From Halovulum dunhuangense (GTDB taxonomy: Bacteria; Pseudomonadota; Alphaproteobacteria; Rhodobacterales; Rhodobacteraceae), in assembly GCF_013093415.1 (NCBI RefSeq), contig NZ_JABFBC010000001.1, forward strand, positions 1,364,001 through 1,428,000: a DNA stretch of 64,000 bases, given 5' to 3'. A model generated the notes under the pieces. The model searched no databases, had not been told where the DNA came from, and saw only the letters and a list, made by a program, of their open reading frames with translations. Shown here piece by piece: positions 28,088 through 36,926 of this stretch. Made by a program: the position numbers and the translations under genes. Position 1 is the first letter of the stretch. Each line of letters starts with the position of its first letter.

Positions 28088-28462
28088 TCAACTGCCGCCC
28101 TGGTCGGTCGGCGCATCCTCGTAGAGCGACCAGCCATGCCTGCCGCCGGTCTCGGGCACGTCCTCGGGGCGGATATTGCCCTGCATGTAGGACTTGGCGA
28201 TGAACAGCGCCGTCAGCGGTGCGGTCAGGAACAGGAACAGCGTGATCATCAGCTCGTGGAACGAGAAGCTGCCCTTGATCAGCAGGAAATAGAGCATCGA
28301 GGCGATCAGCACGCCGCCAACGCCCAGCGTGGTCGCCTTGGTCGGCGCGTGCAGGCGCTGCATCGTCTCTTTCAGCTTGATCAGCCCGAAGGAGCCGACG
28401 ATCCCGAAGATGCCGCTCACGACCAGGAAGAAGGAGACCAGGATTTCAGCGAAAAGGCTCAT
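28088..28462 (-). CDS. mrpG: Mrp cation/proton antiporter subunit G
   Basis: A 124-residue, three-TM MrpG/PhaG subunit starting MSLFAEILVSFFLVVSGIFGIVGSFGLIKLKETMQRLHAPTKATTLGVGGVLI, a typical MrpG sequence. The ATG at 28462 follows GGGGGA. It is the last gene of the mrp operon, 11 nt after mrpF. The antiporter complex exchanges Na+ (or K+ in the Pha system of rhizobia) for H+ in alkaline or salt stress. Confidence 0.93.
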   Translation of the reverse strand: MSLFAEILVSFFLVVSGIFGIVGSFGLIKLKETMQRLHAPTKATTLGVGGVLIASMLYFLLIKGSFSFHELMITLFLFLTAPLTALFIAKSYMQGNIRPEDVPETGGRHGWSLYEDAPTDQGGS

Positions 28463-28473
28463 GTCGTCCCCCG

Positions 28474-28743
28474 TCATTCGATGATGTCGCCGCGCAGCAC
28501 GAAGCGGCAATAGGCGACCGTGGACACGAAGCCGACCATCGCGACCAGCATCGAGGCCTCGTAGTAGACGGCGGTGCCATGCCAGATCCCGTAGAGGATC
28601 AGAAGCGCGATCACGTTGATGACCATGGTATCGAGCGCGAGTATCCGGTCCGCGGGGTCGGGCCCGTTGGTGATGCGCCAGAGCGTCAGCAGCAACCCGA
28701 TACCATAGCAGGCGAAGGCGAAGATCAGGGCGATGGTGATCAC
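28474..28743 (-). CDS. mrpF: Mrp cation/proton antiporter subunit F
   Basis: An 89-residue, three-TM subunit (LLLTLWRITNGPDPADRILALDTMVINVIALLILYG), characteristic of MrpF/PhaF. The start is GTG 28743, overlapping the mrpE stop by 4 nt. Confidence 0.93.
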   Translation of the reverse strand: MITIALIFAFACYGIGLLLTLWRITNGPDPADRILALDTMVINVIALLILYGIWHGTAVYYEASMLVAMVGFVSTVAYCRFVLRGDIIE

Positions 28744-29231
28744 TGGAAAATCTCCTTCAGGCGGGACTCGTAGCGGGCCTTGATGCCGTCGCGCACGCCG
28801 TCGGGGTCATCGGTGTGCAGGCAGTGGACCAGCAGGCTGCTGCCGTCCGCCGACAAGGTGGCCGAGACGGTGCCGGGGGTCATGGTGATGGTCCCGGCCA
28901 GCACGGTGATCGCCTCGGGCGATGTCAACTCCAGCGGGATGCAGACCCATTTCGAGTGGATGTCCTCGTTGCGGCGAAACACGATGATGCGCGCCACCTC
29001 GATATTCGCGATCACGATGTCCCAGAGAACGACAAGGATGTATTCGGCGATCTTCAGCGGATGGCGGATCCTGGGGCGGTTGGGCCAGTAGGGCGCGGTC
29101 AGGATCGGCACCGCGATGCCGAGGATTGCGCCCAGCAGCAGGTTGCCGGGCGTCACCGTGTTGACCAGCGCCAGCCAGACCAGGGTCAGGGTCAGGCTGA
29201 GCAGGGGATGCGGCAGGAGTTTTCTCAGCAT
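28740..29231 (-). CDS. mrpE: Mrp cation/proton antiporter subunit E
   Basis: A 163-residue MrpE/PhaE subunit with N-terminal membrane segments and a conserved cytoplasmic part (EVARIIVFRRNEDIHSKWVCIPLELTSPEAITVLAGTITMTPGTVSATLSADGSSLLVHCL). The ATG is preceded by GGAGG at the end of mrpD, 3 nt after its stop. Confidence 0.93.
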   Translation of the reverse strand: MLRKLLPHPLLSLTLTLVWLALVNTVTPGNLLLGAILGIAVPILTAPYWPNRPRIRHPLKIAEYILVVLWDIVIANIEVARIIVFRRNEDIHSKWVCIPLELTSPEAITVLAGTITMTPGTVSATLSADGSSLLVHCLHTDDPDGVRDGIKARYESRLKEIFQ

Positions 29232-29234
29232 CGA

Positions 29235-30782
29235 TCAGCCCTCCACTTCCATGGCCGGTTCCGGCGCGTACAGCGTGCCCAGCACGGCACGGGCATAGCC
29301 GTCATGGTCGAACAGCTGCGCCGCCGTCGCCTCGAGGTAGCCCGATACGGGGTGCGCGGCGGCCGCGAGCAGCGCCAGCATCGCAAGCGCCGCGATGCCG
29401 GGCGCCAGTTCCAGCGCGCGGGCGGGTGGGGTGGGCTGCGCCTCGGGGTCCGCCGGCAAGGCGGTCGATTTCCAGAACAGGATGCTGCCTGCGCGGGCAA
29501 AGCCCACGATCGTCAGCAGCGAGCCAAGCAGGATCGCGCCCCAGGTGAGGGTGACCATGGGGCCCGGGTTCAGCGCGTCGAGCACCAGCAGCTTTCCAAG
29601 GAAGCCGCTGAGCGGCGGCATCCCCGCCATGCCGATGGCGGCCGCGAAGAAAAGCGCGGCGAAGAGCCCGTTCTGTACCGTGGCGGGCCGTGCCGCCAGC
29701 GCGTCATCCCCGTTCCGGCGCGCGACGACAAGATCGGCCAGCAGGAACAGCGCCGCCGCGGCAAAGGTCGAGTGCACCAGGTAGTAGAGCGCGGCCATGG
29801 CGGCATAGGGCGTGAAAACCGCGACGGCCAGCATCAGCGTGCCCATCGAGCCCACCACCGAAAAGGCGATCAGCGGCACCAGCCGCCGTGCGCCCAGCAC
29901 GCCGAAGGCGCCGACGGCCAGGGTCACGATCGCCGCCGGAACCAGCCATGTGGTGAACAGCCCCCCCGTGGCCGCCACGTCGGGGCCGAAGACGGTCGAG
30001 TACATGCGCAGGATCGCATAGGCGCCGACCTTGGTCATGATGGCGAACAGTGCGGCCACCGGGGCAGGGGCGTTGGCATAGGTGCCGGGCAGCCAGAACT
30101 GGACCGGGAACAGCGCGGCCTTGATGGCGAAGACGATCACCAGCAGCATGCCCGCGACGCGGATCAGCGCCGCATCCTCGACCGGGATCTCGCGCACCTT
30201 CACCGCCAGGTCCGCCATGTTCAGCGTGCCGGTGGTCGCATAGATCGTGCCCAGCGCGAACAGGAACAGGGTCGAGCCGGCCAGGTTCATCACCACGTAT
30301 TGCAGGCCCGCGCGCACCCGTTCGCGGCCGCCCGAATGGATCATCAGGCCGTAGGAGGCGATGAGCAGCACCTCGAAGAACACGAACAGGTTGAAGGCGT
30401 CCCCGGTCAGGAAGGCGCCGCAGATCCCCATGAGCTGGAACTGGAACAGCGCGTGGAAGTGCCGCCCCCGCGCATCCCAGCCGGTGGCGACCGCGTGCAG
30501 CAGGACGATCAGCGCAAGGATGGATGTCAGCAGCACCATCAGCGCGGACAGCCGGTCGAGCACCAGGACGATGCCGAAGGGCGCCTCCCAGTTGCCCAGC
30601 ACATAGACATGCGTCTCGCCCGCCGCCGCCAGCACGGTCAGCCCGACGGCGATGGCCGCCAGCGCCAGCGTGCCCGCGAAGGAGGCCGCGCGCGCCAGCG
30701 TGATGTCGTGGCGCATGACGAAGGCGATGATCGGGGCAAGCAGCGCCGGCAGGACGACCGGCGCGATGATCCAGTGGTTCAT
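29235..30782 (-). CDS. mrpD: Mrp cation/proton antiporter subunit D
   Basis: A 515-residue, ~14-TM subunit homologous to the NuoM/NuoN antiporter-like subunits of complex I. It contains IKAALFPVQFWLPGTYANAPAPVAALFAIMTKVGAYAILRM with the conserved proton-path Lys, and GMAGMPPLSGFLGKLLVLDAL. It overlaps mrpC by 4 nt. Confidence 0.94.
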   Translation of the reverse strand: MNHWIIAPVVLPALLAPIIAFVMRHDITLARAASFAGTLALAAIAVGLTVLAAAGETHVYVLGNWEAPFGIVLVLDRLSALMVLLTSILALIVLLHAVATGWDARGRHFHALFQFQLMGICGAFLTGDAFNLFVFFEVLLIASYGLMIHSGGRERVRAGLQYVVMNLAGSTLFLFALGTIYATTGTLNMADLAVKVREIPVEDAALIRVAGMLLVIVFAIKAALFPVQFWLPGTYANAPAPVAALFAIMTKVGAYAILRMYSTVFGPDVAATGGLFTTWLVPAAIVTLAVGAFGVLGARRLVPLIAFSVVGSMGTLMLAVAVFTPYAAMAALYYLVHSTFAAAALFLLADLVVARRNGDDALAARPATVQNGLFAALFFAAAIGMAGMPPLSGFLGKLLVLDALNPGPMVTLTWGAILLGSLLTIVGFARAGSILFWKSTALPADPEAQPTPPARALELAPGIAALAMLALLAAAAHPVSGYLEATAAQLFDHDGYARAVLGTLYAPEPAMEVEG

Positions 30783-31147
30783 GTGCCGGCATCCCCCTTG
30801 GCCGAGCGGCTTTCGCCTGCTTCGGTCATGTCGATCCGGTCATGGTCCGCCTCGAGATAGGCGCCGACCGCGAACATCACCAGCACCGCGGTCATCCCGA
30901 AGGAAATCACGATCGCGGTCAGCACCAGCGCCTGGGGCAGCGGGTCGGTATAGGGCACGTTCTCTGCGTAGCGTTGCAGCACCGGCGGCGCGTTCACCGC
31001 AAGCCGCCCGGTGGAGAACAGGAAGACGTTCACCGCGTAGGACAGCAGTGCAAGGCCAAGGATCACGGGAAAGGTGCGGAGGCGGAGGATCAGGTAGACC
31101 CCTCCGGCCGTCAGCACACCAACGGCACTGGCGACGAGGATTTCCAT
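30779..31147 (-). CDS. mrpC: Mrp cation/proton antiporter subunit C
   Basis: A 122-residue, three-TM NuoK-like subunit (GVYLILRLRTFPVILGLALLSYAVNVFLFSTGRL... DPLPQALVLTAIVISFGMTAVLVM). The ATG follows AAGGAT. The gap to mrpAB is 4 nt. Confidence 0.94.
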   Translation of the reverse strand: MEILVASAVGVLTAGGVYLILRLRTFPVILGLALLSYAVNVFLFSTGRLAVNAPPVLQRYAENVPYTDPLPQALVLTAIVISFGMTAVLVMFAVGAYLEADHDRIDMTEAGESRSAKGDAGT

Positions 31148-31151
31148 CTTC

Positions 31152-34019
31152 TTATCCTTTCTGCTCGACGGTGCTGGTTTTCAGGGAGGGGTCGTAGTCC
31201 ATCGGTCCGATATTCGTGGTCTCGCCGGCGAAGCGGGCGATGCGCGACAGGCTGTAGAGCATCAGCATCACCGCACCGAGCACGGTGAGGAACACGCCCA
31301 GATCGAAGGCGAAGGCAGAGCCCAGGCCGAATTCCTCGATCAGGGGCAGGTCGATATACCCGTAGATGCTGGTGAGGAAGGGCGCGCCGCCCAGCCACGC
31401 GCCCGCGCCGGTCAGGCCGGCGATCAGGGCGCCCCAACCGATCAGGGTGTGATACTCGATCTTCTGCTTTTCCTGCGCCCAGGCGAAACCCGAGGCCATG
31501 TACTGCATCAGCAGCGCGATCGAGATCACGAGCCCCGCGACAAACCCCCCGCCGGGCTGGTTGTGCCCGCGCAGGAAGATGAAGATGCCGACCATCACCG
31601 CGATGGGCATCATCACGCGGGTGGCCACCACCATCATCAGCGGGTGCCGGTCGCGCGAGCGGTCCTGGCTGAAATCCATGTTGCGCAGGCGTCGCGCGGC
31701 GGGTCCGTTCAGCAGTGCCTCCATCAGGGCGAAGATGGTGAGGCCCGCGATGCCCAGCACGATGATCTCGCCATAGGTGTCGTAGCCGCGGAAATCCACG
31801 AGGATCACGTTTACCACGTTGGTCCCGCCGCCGCCGGTGTAGGAGTTGGCGAGGTGGAAGTCCGAGATGGTCGAGAAGTCGCGGGTCAGGAAGGCCAGCG
31901 CCAGCGCCGCGACCCCGACGCCGGTGGCGACCGCGATGGCGGCATCCCGCCCGCGGCGCAGCCCGCTGCTTTCCAGCGGCGTGGTCTTCGGCATGAAATG
32001 CAGCGCCAGCAGCAGAAGCAGGATCGTCACCGTCTCGACCGAGATCTGCGTCAGCGCAAGGTCCGGGGCCGAGAGATAGACGAACCCGCCCGAGATCATC
32101 ATGCCGATGACCCCGATCAGCACCAGCGACAGGAACCGCTGGCGATGCATCATCACCACCGACCCGGTCGCCACGATCAGCAGCACGAAGCCGATCGCCG
32201 CGATGGGAGAGACCGGCAGCATCGCGCGAGTGCCGGTCACATGGCCGCCCCCGCTCCAGGCTACGGCGCCAAGTGTCACGGTGGCCGCGACGAAGATGGC
32301 AAGGTAGCGGCTGAGCGCGCCGTCATGCGTCGCCTCGGTCAGGGCGCGGCAGCCCGACACGATGCGGGCGACAAGGCCGTCGAAGATGTCCTTGGCCTCG
32401 GGGCGCCGTGCGTTCTGCCAGATCCGGTCGAGCGGGCGATGCCGCGAGAGCAGGATCAGGCCGCCCGCAACCGCGATGATCGACATGAACAGCGCGGGCG
32501 TCACGCCGTGCCAGATCTTGAGCGAGTAGTAGGGCAGTTCGGCCTGGATCACCGCGCCGCCCGCGACCGCGACCAGCGGGCCCACGATCAGCGCCGGAAA
32601 GATGCCGATCAGCACCACCAGCACGCACAGCAGGGCGGGCGCGGCCCACATGCCGAAGCCCGGGTCATGCGGCTTCGCGGGATAGTCGTCACGCACCGGG
32701 CCAAAAAAGACATGCAGGATGAAGCGGAAGGAATAGGCCACCGACAGCAGCGCGCCGAGAGTGGCCAGCGCCGGCACGGCCCAGCTGCTGCCCGCCCAGG
32801 CGGTGTGCGATGCCTCTTCCAGCATCATCTCCTTCGACAGGAAGCCGTTGAACAGCGGGATGCCGGCCATCGACAGCGCCGCCACCGTGCCGATGGCAAA
32901 GGTGACGGGCATCAGGTGACGCAGGCCGCCCAGGCGCTTGATGTCGCGGGTATGCGTTTCGTGATCGACGATGCCCGCGGTCATGAACAGAGCCGCCTTG
33001 AAGGTCAGGTGGTTGATGATGTGGAACACCGCCACCACCGCCGCCAGCGGCGAGCCGAAGCCCAGCAGCATGGTCAGCAGGCCCAGGTGGCTGACGGTCG
33101 AGAAGGCGAGCAGCGCCTTCAGGTCATCCTTGAAGAGTGCGATCAGGGCGCCCAGCACCATGGTGATCAGGCCCGTGGTGGCGACGATGTAGAACCACGC
33201 ATCGGTGCCGGACAGAACCGGCCACATGCGCGCCATCAGGAAGACGCCTGCCTTCACCATGGTGGCCGAGTGCAGATAGGCCGATACGGGCGTCGGTGCC
33301 GCCATCGCGTGCGGAAGCCAGAAGTGGAACGGGAACTGGGCTGATTTCGTGAAGCAGCCCAGCAGGATCAGGATCAGCGCCGGCAGGTACCACTCGGACG
33401 CGCGGATCTGGTCGCCCGCCTGGAGGATGTCGGTCAGCTGGTAGCTGCCCACGATGTTGCCGAGGATCAGCATGCCCCCGATCATCGCGAGGCCCCCCGC
33501 GCCGGTGACGGCCAGCGCCATGCGCGCGCCCTGCCGCCCCTCGGGCAGATGCTTCCAGTAGCCGATCAGCAGGAAGGACGAGAGCGAGGTCAGTTCCCAG
33601 AAGATCAGCAGCAGCAGGATGTTGTCCGACAGCACGATCCCCAGCATCGCGCCCTGGAACAGCAGCAGATAGGTGTAGAACTGCCCCATCGGATCCTCGC
33701 CCGACAGGTAGAACCGGGCGTAGAGGGTGATGAGAAGGCCGACGCCCAGGATCATGCCCGCGAACAGCAGGCCAAGCCCGTCCAGGAAGAAGCTGACCGA
33801 CAGGCCCAGTTGCGGCAGCCATTCGATTTCCGCCTGAAGCACCTCGCCGCGCATCACCGCGGGGGCCAGCAGGATCAGCATGGCCAGCGCCAGCGCGGTC
33901 GGCACCGCGGTGAAGCTGGCACAGGCTGTTCGCCCTGCGCGGATCATCAGCCCCGGAACGAGTGCCCCCAGAAAGGGCAGGATGGCGATGATGGGTAACA
34001 GGGCTCCGGCGTTGGTCAT
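31152..34019 (-). CDS. mrpA: Fused Mrp antiporter subunit A/B (PhaAB type)
   Basis: A ~955-residue fused A+B subunit typical of group 2 Mrp (Pha) systems of alphaproteobacteria. Residues ~1-500 are NuoL-like (LLLIFWELTSLSSFLLIGYWKHLPEGRQGA, FPFHFWLPHAMAAPTPVSAYLHSATMVKAGVFL); ~570-790 are MrpA C-terminal; ~800-955 are MrpB-like (ATRVMMPIAVMVGIFIFLRGHNQPGGGFVAGLV). I chose ATG 34019, which follows GGGAAG, over GTG 34025. It is the first gene of mrpABCDEFG. The 286 nt upstream (34020-34305) must contain the operon promoter but show no other recognisable element or gene. Confidence 0.94.
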   Translation of the reverse strand: MTNAGALLPIIAILPFLGALVPGLMIRAGRTACASFTAVPTALALAMLILLAPAVMRGEVLQAEIEWLPQLGLSVSFFLDGLGLLFAGMILGVGLLITLYARFYLSGEDPMGQFYTYLLLFQGAMLGIVLSDNILLLLIFWELTSLSSFLLIGYWKHLPEGRQGARMALAVTGAGGLAMIGGMLILGNIVGSYQLTDILQAGDQIRASEWYLPALILILLGCFTKSAQFPFHFWLPHAMAAPTPVSAYLHSATMVKAGVFLMARMWPVLSGTDAWFYIVATTGLITMVLGALIALFKDDLKALLAFSTVSHLGLLTMLLGFGSPLAAVVAVFHIINHLTFKAALFMTAGIVDHETHTRDIKRLGGLRHLMPVTFAIGTVAALSMAGIPLFNGFLSKEMMLEEASHTAWAGSSWAVPALATLGALLSVAYSFRFILHVFFGPVRDDYPAKPHDPGFGMWAAPALLCVLVVLIGIFPALIVGPLVAVAGGAVIQAELPYYSLKIWHGVTPALFMSIIAVAGGLILLSRHRPLDRIWQNARRPEAKDIFDGLVARIVSGCRALTEATHDGALSRYLAIFVAATVTLGAVAWSGGGHVTGTRAMLPVSPIAAIGFVLLIVATGSVVMMHRQRFLSLVLIGVIGMMISGGFVYLSAPDLALTQISVETVTILLLLLALHFMPKTTPLESSGLRRGRDAAIAVATGVGVAALALAFLTRDFSTISDFHLANSYTGGGGTNVVNVILVDFRGYDTYGEIIVLGIAGLTIFALMEALLNGPAARRLRNMDFSQDRSRDRHPLMMVVATRVMMPIAVMVGIFIFLRGHNQPGGGFVAGLVISIALLMQYMASGFAWAQEKQKIEYHTLIGWGALIAGLTGAGAWLGGAPFLTSIYGYIDLPLIEEFGLGSAFAFDLGVFLTVLGAVMLMLYSLSRIARFAGETTNIGPMDYDPSLKTSTVEQKG

Positions 34020-34305
34020 GCTCACTTCCCGTCGGGTACGTTCTTGTTTGCGGTGTCTTATTCGGATTCTGCCCGCGATGGAATTGTCGGATGGTCGGTT
34101 CAGGGCTCCTGCGACATAAGAAACGCGTGACCAATGTTACGTTGGGGCAGCCGGAGCAAGGTATCGCAGCGCAAAATGGCGCCGAAGCCTGCCCGGTCCG
34201 GTATCCCACGGCATGTGATTCGCCGCGCGCGCGCCATGGCCCGGAAGCGCAGCAATCCGGGCCAAGCCCTTGCATTGGCAGTCGGAGCAGTATTTGAACG
34301 CCCGT

Positions 34306-34908
34306 TCAGTTCGCGCCGTTCGCCCCCGTGACCGTCAGCCCGAGCAGCCGCCAGACCTGCATGCCGCCGCGGTACCAGTGCATGCGCTCTGCCGGAAAGC
34401 CCGCGGCGATCATCGCGCGGATCGCCGTGGGCGACTGGCCGCACCAGATGCCGTTGCAGAAAAGCGCGACCTCGGCCGCGTTGGTGCAGTCCCAGCCGTC
34501 GAAATCCGGCTCGCAGCCCAGCCGGCCCAGCTCGTCCACCGCCTGCGTGTAGGGGATCGAGATGGCGCCGGGGATGGTGCCGCCCCTGAACCAGTCATGG
34601 GTGCGGCTGTCCACGACGACGGCCTCGGGGTCCTGAAGCATCTCGAGAAGTTCCAGCTCTCCGATGGTGGCGACGCCCTCGGCAGCCTCGATCGGCTGGA
34701 TGCAGAAGTCGGGGCAGGGGCGCGAGGTGCGCGCCCACTCGCCGTCGAGTTCGTGCATTGGGTCCTGGATCCGCGAGATCTCGACCGGGCCGTTCGGCGT
34801 TTCGACCGTGACCGAGGGCAGATCGCGGCCAAGGTTCACGGCGCCTTCCTGGGCCACGGCCGGCACTGCGAGCGTCAGCGCGCCTGCGATGACAAGAATG
34901 CGTTTCAT
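34306..34908 (-). CDS. Exported rhodanese-like domain protein
   Basis: A 200-residue protein with a Sec signal peptide (MKRILVIAGALTLAVPAVAQ, cut ~20). The start ATG 34908 follows GGAGG. One rhodanese domain occupies ~75-195: VVVDSRTHDWFRGGTIPGAISIPY (CH2A-like) and the active-site loop FCNGIWCGQSPTAIR with Cys151 as probable nucleophile and a second Cys156 in the same loop. Other Cys pairs (65, 69; 132, 141) suggest a disulfide-bearing periplasmic protein. Its role, such as periplasmic thiosulfate or persulfide handling, is unknown. It is divergent from the SLC13 gene. Confidence 0.85.
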   Translation of the reverse strand: MKRILVIAGALTLAVPAVAQEGAVNLGRDLPSVTVETPNGPVEISRIQDPMHELDGEWARTSRPCPDFCIQPIEAAEGVATIGELELLEMLQDPEAVVVDSRTHDWFRGGTIPGAISIPYTQAVDELGRLGCEPDFDGWDCTNAAEVALFCNGIWCGQSPTAIRAMIAAGFPAERMHWYRGGMQVWRLLGLTVTGANGAN

Positions 34909-35027
34909 CTTGTTGTCCTCCCTGGTTCCTGCGGGCAGTGTGGCAGCCGACCGGAGGGCGATCAATCTCGCCCGGTCCGAGGGGCATGGGGCCCCGGCGG
35001 CGCATACCGGCATCGGAAGAATGAGAC

Positions 35028-36887
35028 ATGACGCTCGACCAGGGATTGATCTTCGCCATTCTGGCCTTGGCCGTGGGCCTTTTCCTTTGGGGCAGGCTGC
35101 GGCATGACGTGGTTGCGCTTGCGGCGCTGCTGGCGGCGGTCGTTCTTGGTCTGGTACCATCGGACACCGCCTTCGAGGGGTTCGGCCATCCCGCTGTCAT
35201 CACCGTCGCCTGCGTGCTGGTCCTCAGCCACGGGCTGCAATCCTCGGGGGCCGTCGACCTGCTGGCGCGTCGCGCCCTGCCGCGCGAGGCGGGGCAGCTT
35301 GGCAGCATGGCGGCGCTGATCGGGCTGGGCGCGGTGCTGTCGAGCTTCATGAACAACGTGGGCGCCATGGCGCTGCTGATGCCCGTGGCCCTGCAACTTG
35401 CGCGGCGGCTGGACCTTGCGCCCGGGCAGGTGCTGATGCCGCTTGCCTTCGGCACCATCCTCGGCGGCATGACGACGCTTGTGGGAACGCCGCCCAACCT
35501 GATCGTGTCCGGTTTCCGCGAGGATGCGGGGCGGGGCGCCTTCGGCTTCTTCGCCTTCACGCCCGTGGGGCTGTCGGTCGCGGTGCTGGGCGTCCTGTTC
35601 GTCGTGGCGGTCGGCTGGCGCATCGTGCCGCTGCGCAAGCCCGCCTCGGCGGAGGGGTTCGAGACCGGGGCCTACCTGACCGAGGTGCGCATCCCCGAGG
35701 GCAGCCGCGCCGTCGGCTTGACCCCGCGGGAATTCGAGGAAGGGATGGAAAGCAGCGACGCCCAGATCGTCGGGCTGGTGCGAAACGAGGTCCGCATTGC
35801 CGCGCCGCAGGGCTGGCGGCGGATCCGGGCGGGGGACATCCTGATCATCGAGGCGGATGTCGAGACGCTTTCCGAGACGCTTTCCGCCTTTGGCATCAGG
35901 CTCGAAGAGGATGAAGCCGAGAAGAAGAAGCAGAAGGAAAAGGAGGTGGAAAAGGACGCCGAGACCGCCACCACCGACAAGGACGACAGCGAAGGCACGA
36001 AAGAGGGCGAGGAAACCCAGCACCGGGACGAGGAACTTGTCCTGCGCGAGCTTGCGGTGCTGCCCACCGCCCAGATCGCCGGACGTTCCGCAAGCGATCT
36101 GCGGCTGCGTACCCGGTACGGCATCAACCTGCTTGCCGTCTCGCGTGCCGGGCGGCCGCCAACGGCCCGGCTGCGGACCCTGAAGTTGAAATCCGGCGAC
36201 CTGCTGCTTGTTCAGGGCCCGGCCGAGATCATCGCCGACTTCGCCAGCGAGACGGGCTGCGTGCCCCTTGGGGAACGCTCGCTGCGGCTTCCCGACCGGC
36301 AGAGGGCGGCGCTGGCCGTCGGCATCATGGCTGCCGCAATCCTGCTCGTGACGCTTGGCCTGCTGCCGGCGGCACCCGCCTTCGCGCTGGGGGTGCTGGC
36401 CTCGATGGTGCTGCGCACCGTTCCGCTGCGCGAGGTCTATACCGCGATCGACTGGCCGGTGATCGTGCTGCTTGCCGCGCTGATCCCGGTGGCAGGCGCC
36501 ATGCAGGCGACGGGGGCCGCCGACCTGCTGGCGCGCTGGCTGCTCGACACCGTGGCGCAGGGCAATGCGGTGGCGGCACTGGGCGTGGTGATGGTGACCA
36601 CGATGTTCCTGTCGGACGTGATGAACAACGCGGCCACCGCGGCCGTGATGTGCCCCATCGCGCTGGGGATCGCCGCCGGGCTGGGGGTCAGCCCCGACAG
36701 CTTCCTGATGGCGGTGGCGATCGGCGCCTCCTGCGCCTTTCTCACGCCCATCGGGCACCAGAACAATACGCTGATCCTGGGGCCTGGCGGGTTCCGCTTC
36801 GGGGATTACTGGCGGCTGGGCCTGTTGCTGGAGGTGCTGGTCGTGGCGGTCAGCCTGCCGATGCTGCTGCTTGTCTGGCCGCTCTAG
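35028..36887 (+). CDS. SLC13 (DASS) family permease with two RCK_C/TrkA-C domains
   Basis: A 619-residue sodium/anion symporter-type permease. Two inverted membrane halves (~1-200 and ~425-619) carry the family signatures SSFMNN (105-110) with TPPN (154-157), and SDVMNNAAT with TPIGHQNNT. Between them lie two TrkA-C domains (~213-292 and ~337-415) separated by a 44-residue highly charged linker (~293-336, mostly E, K and D). Such proteins move sulfate, di- or tricarboxylates; the substrate cannot be read from sequence. It ends 39 nt before the convergent acyl-CoA dehydrogenase, with a terminator between. Confidence 0.88.
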   Translation: MTLDQGLIFAILALAVGLFLWGRLRHDVVALAALLAAVVLGLVPSDTAFEGFGHPAVITVACVLVLSHGLQSSGAVDLLARRALPREAGQLGSMAALIGLGAVLSSFMNNVGAMALLMPVALQLARRLDLAPGQVLMPLAFGTILGGMTTLVGTPPNLIVSGFREDAGRGAFGFFAFTPVGLSVAVLGVLFVVAVGWRIVPLRKPASAEGFETGAYLTEVRIPEGSRAVGLTPREFEEGMESSDAQIVGLVRNEVRIAAPQGWRRIRAGDILIIEADVETLSETLSAFGIRLEEDEAEKKKQKEKEVEKDAETATTDKDDSEGTKEGEETQHRDEELVLRELAVLPTAQIAGRSASDLRLRTRYGINLLAVSRAGRPPTARLRTLKLKSGDLLLVQGPAEIIADFASETGCVPLGERSLRLPDRQRAALAVGIMAAAILLVTLGLLPAAPAFALGVLASMVLRTVPLREVYTAIDWPVIVLLAALIPVAGAMQATGAADLLARWLLDTVAQGNAVAALGVVMVTTMFLSDVMNNAATAAVMCPIALGIAAGLGVSPDSFLMAVAIGASCAFLTPIGHQNNTLILGPGGFRFGDYWRLGLLLEVLVVAVSLPMLLLVWPL

Positions 36888-36896
36888 TCGGGGGGC

Positions 36897-36919
36897 GGGG
36901 GGCCTTCGGTCGGCCCCCC
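36897..36919. terminator. Bidirectional hairpin between SLC13 and acyl-CoA dehydrogenase genes
   Basis: A perfect GGGGGGCC / GGCCCCCC 8-bp stem (36897-36904, 36912-36919) with a 7-nt TTCGGTC loop lies between convergent stops at 36887 and 36927. There is no clear T-run. Confidence 0.55.
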
Positions 36920-36926
36920 GGTCGCA

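Noticed and set aside
28815-33344. Long plus-strand frames opposite the mrp operon
   Set aside because: Highly charged, motif-free antisense products; the minus strand encodes the complete mrpABCDEFG set with overlapping starts and stops.
28088-34019. Respiratory complex I (nuo) genes
   Set aside because: Subunits resemble NuoL/M/N/K, but the A/B fusion, the E, F and G subunits and the gene order identify an Mrp/Pha antiporter.
34091-34297. A 68-codon plus-strand open frame upstream of mrpA
   Set aside because: No ribosome site, no motif, atypical composition; it lies in the mrp promoter region and is best left as non-coding.
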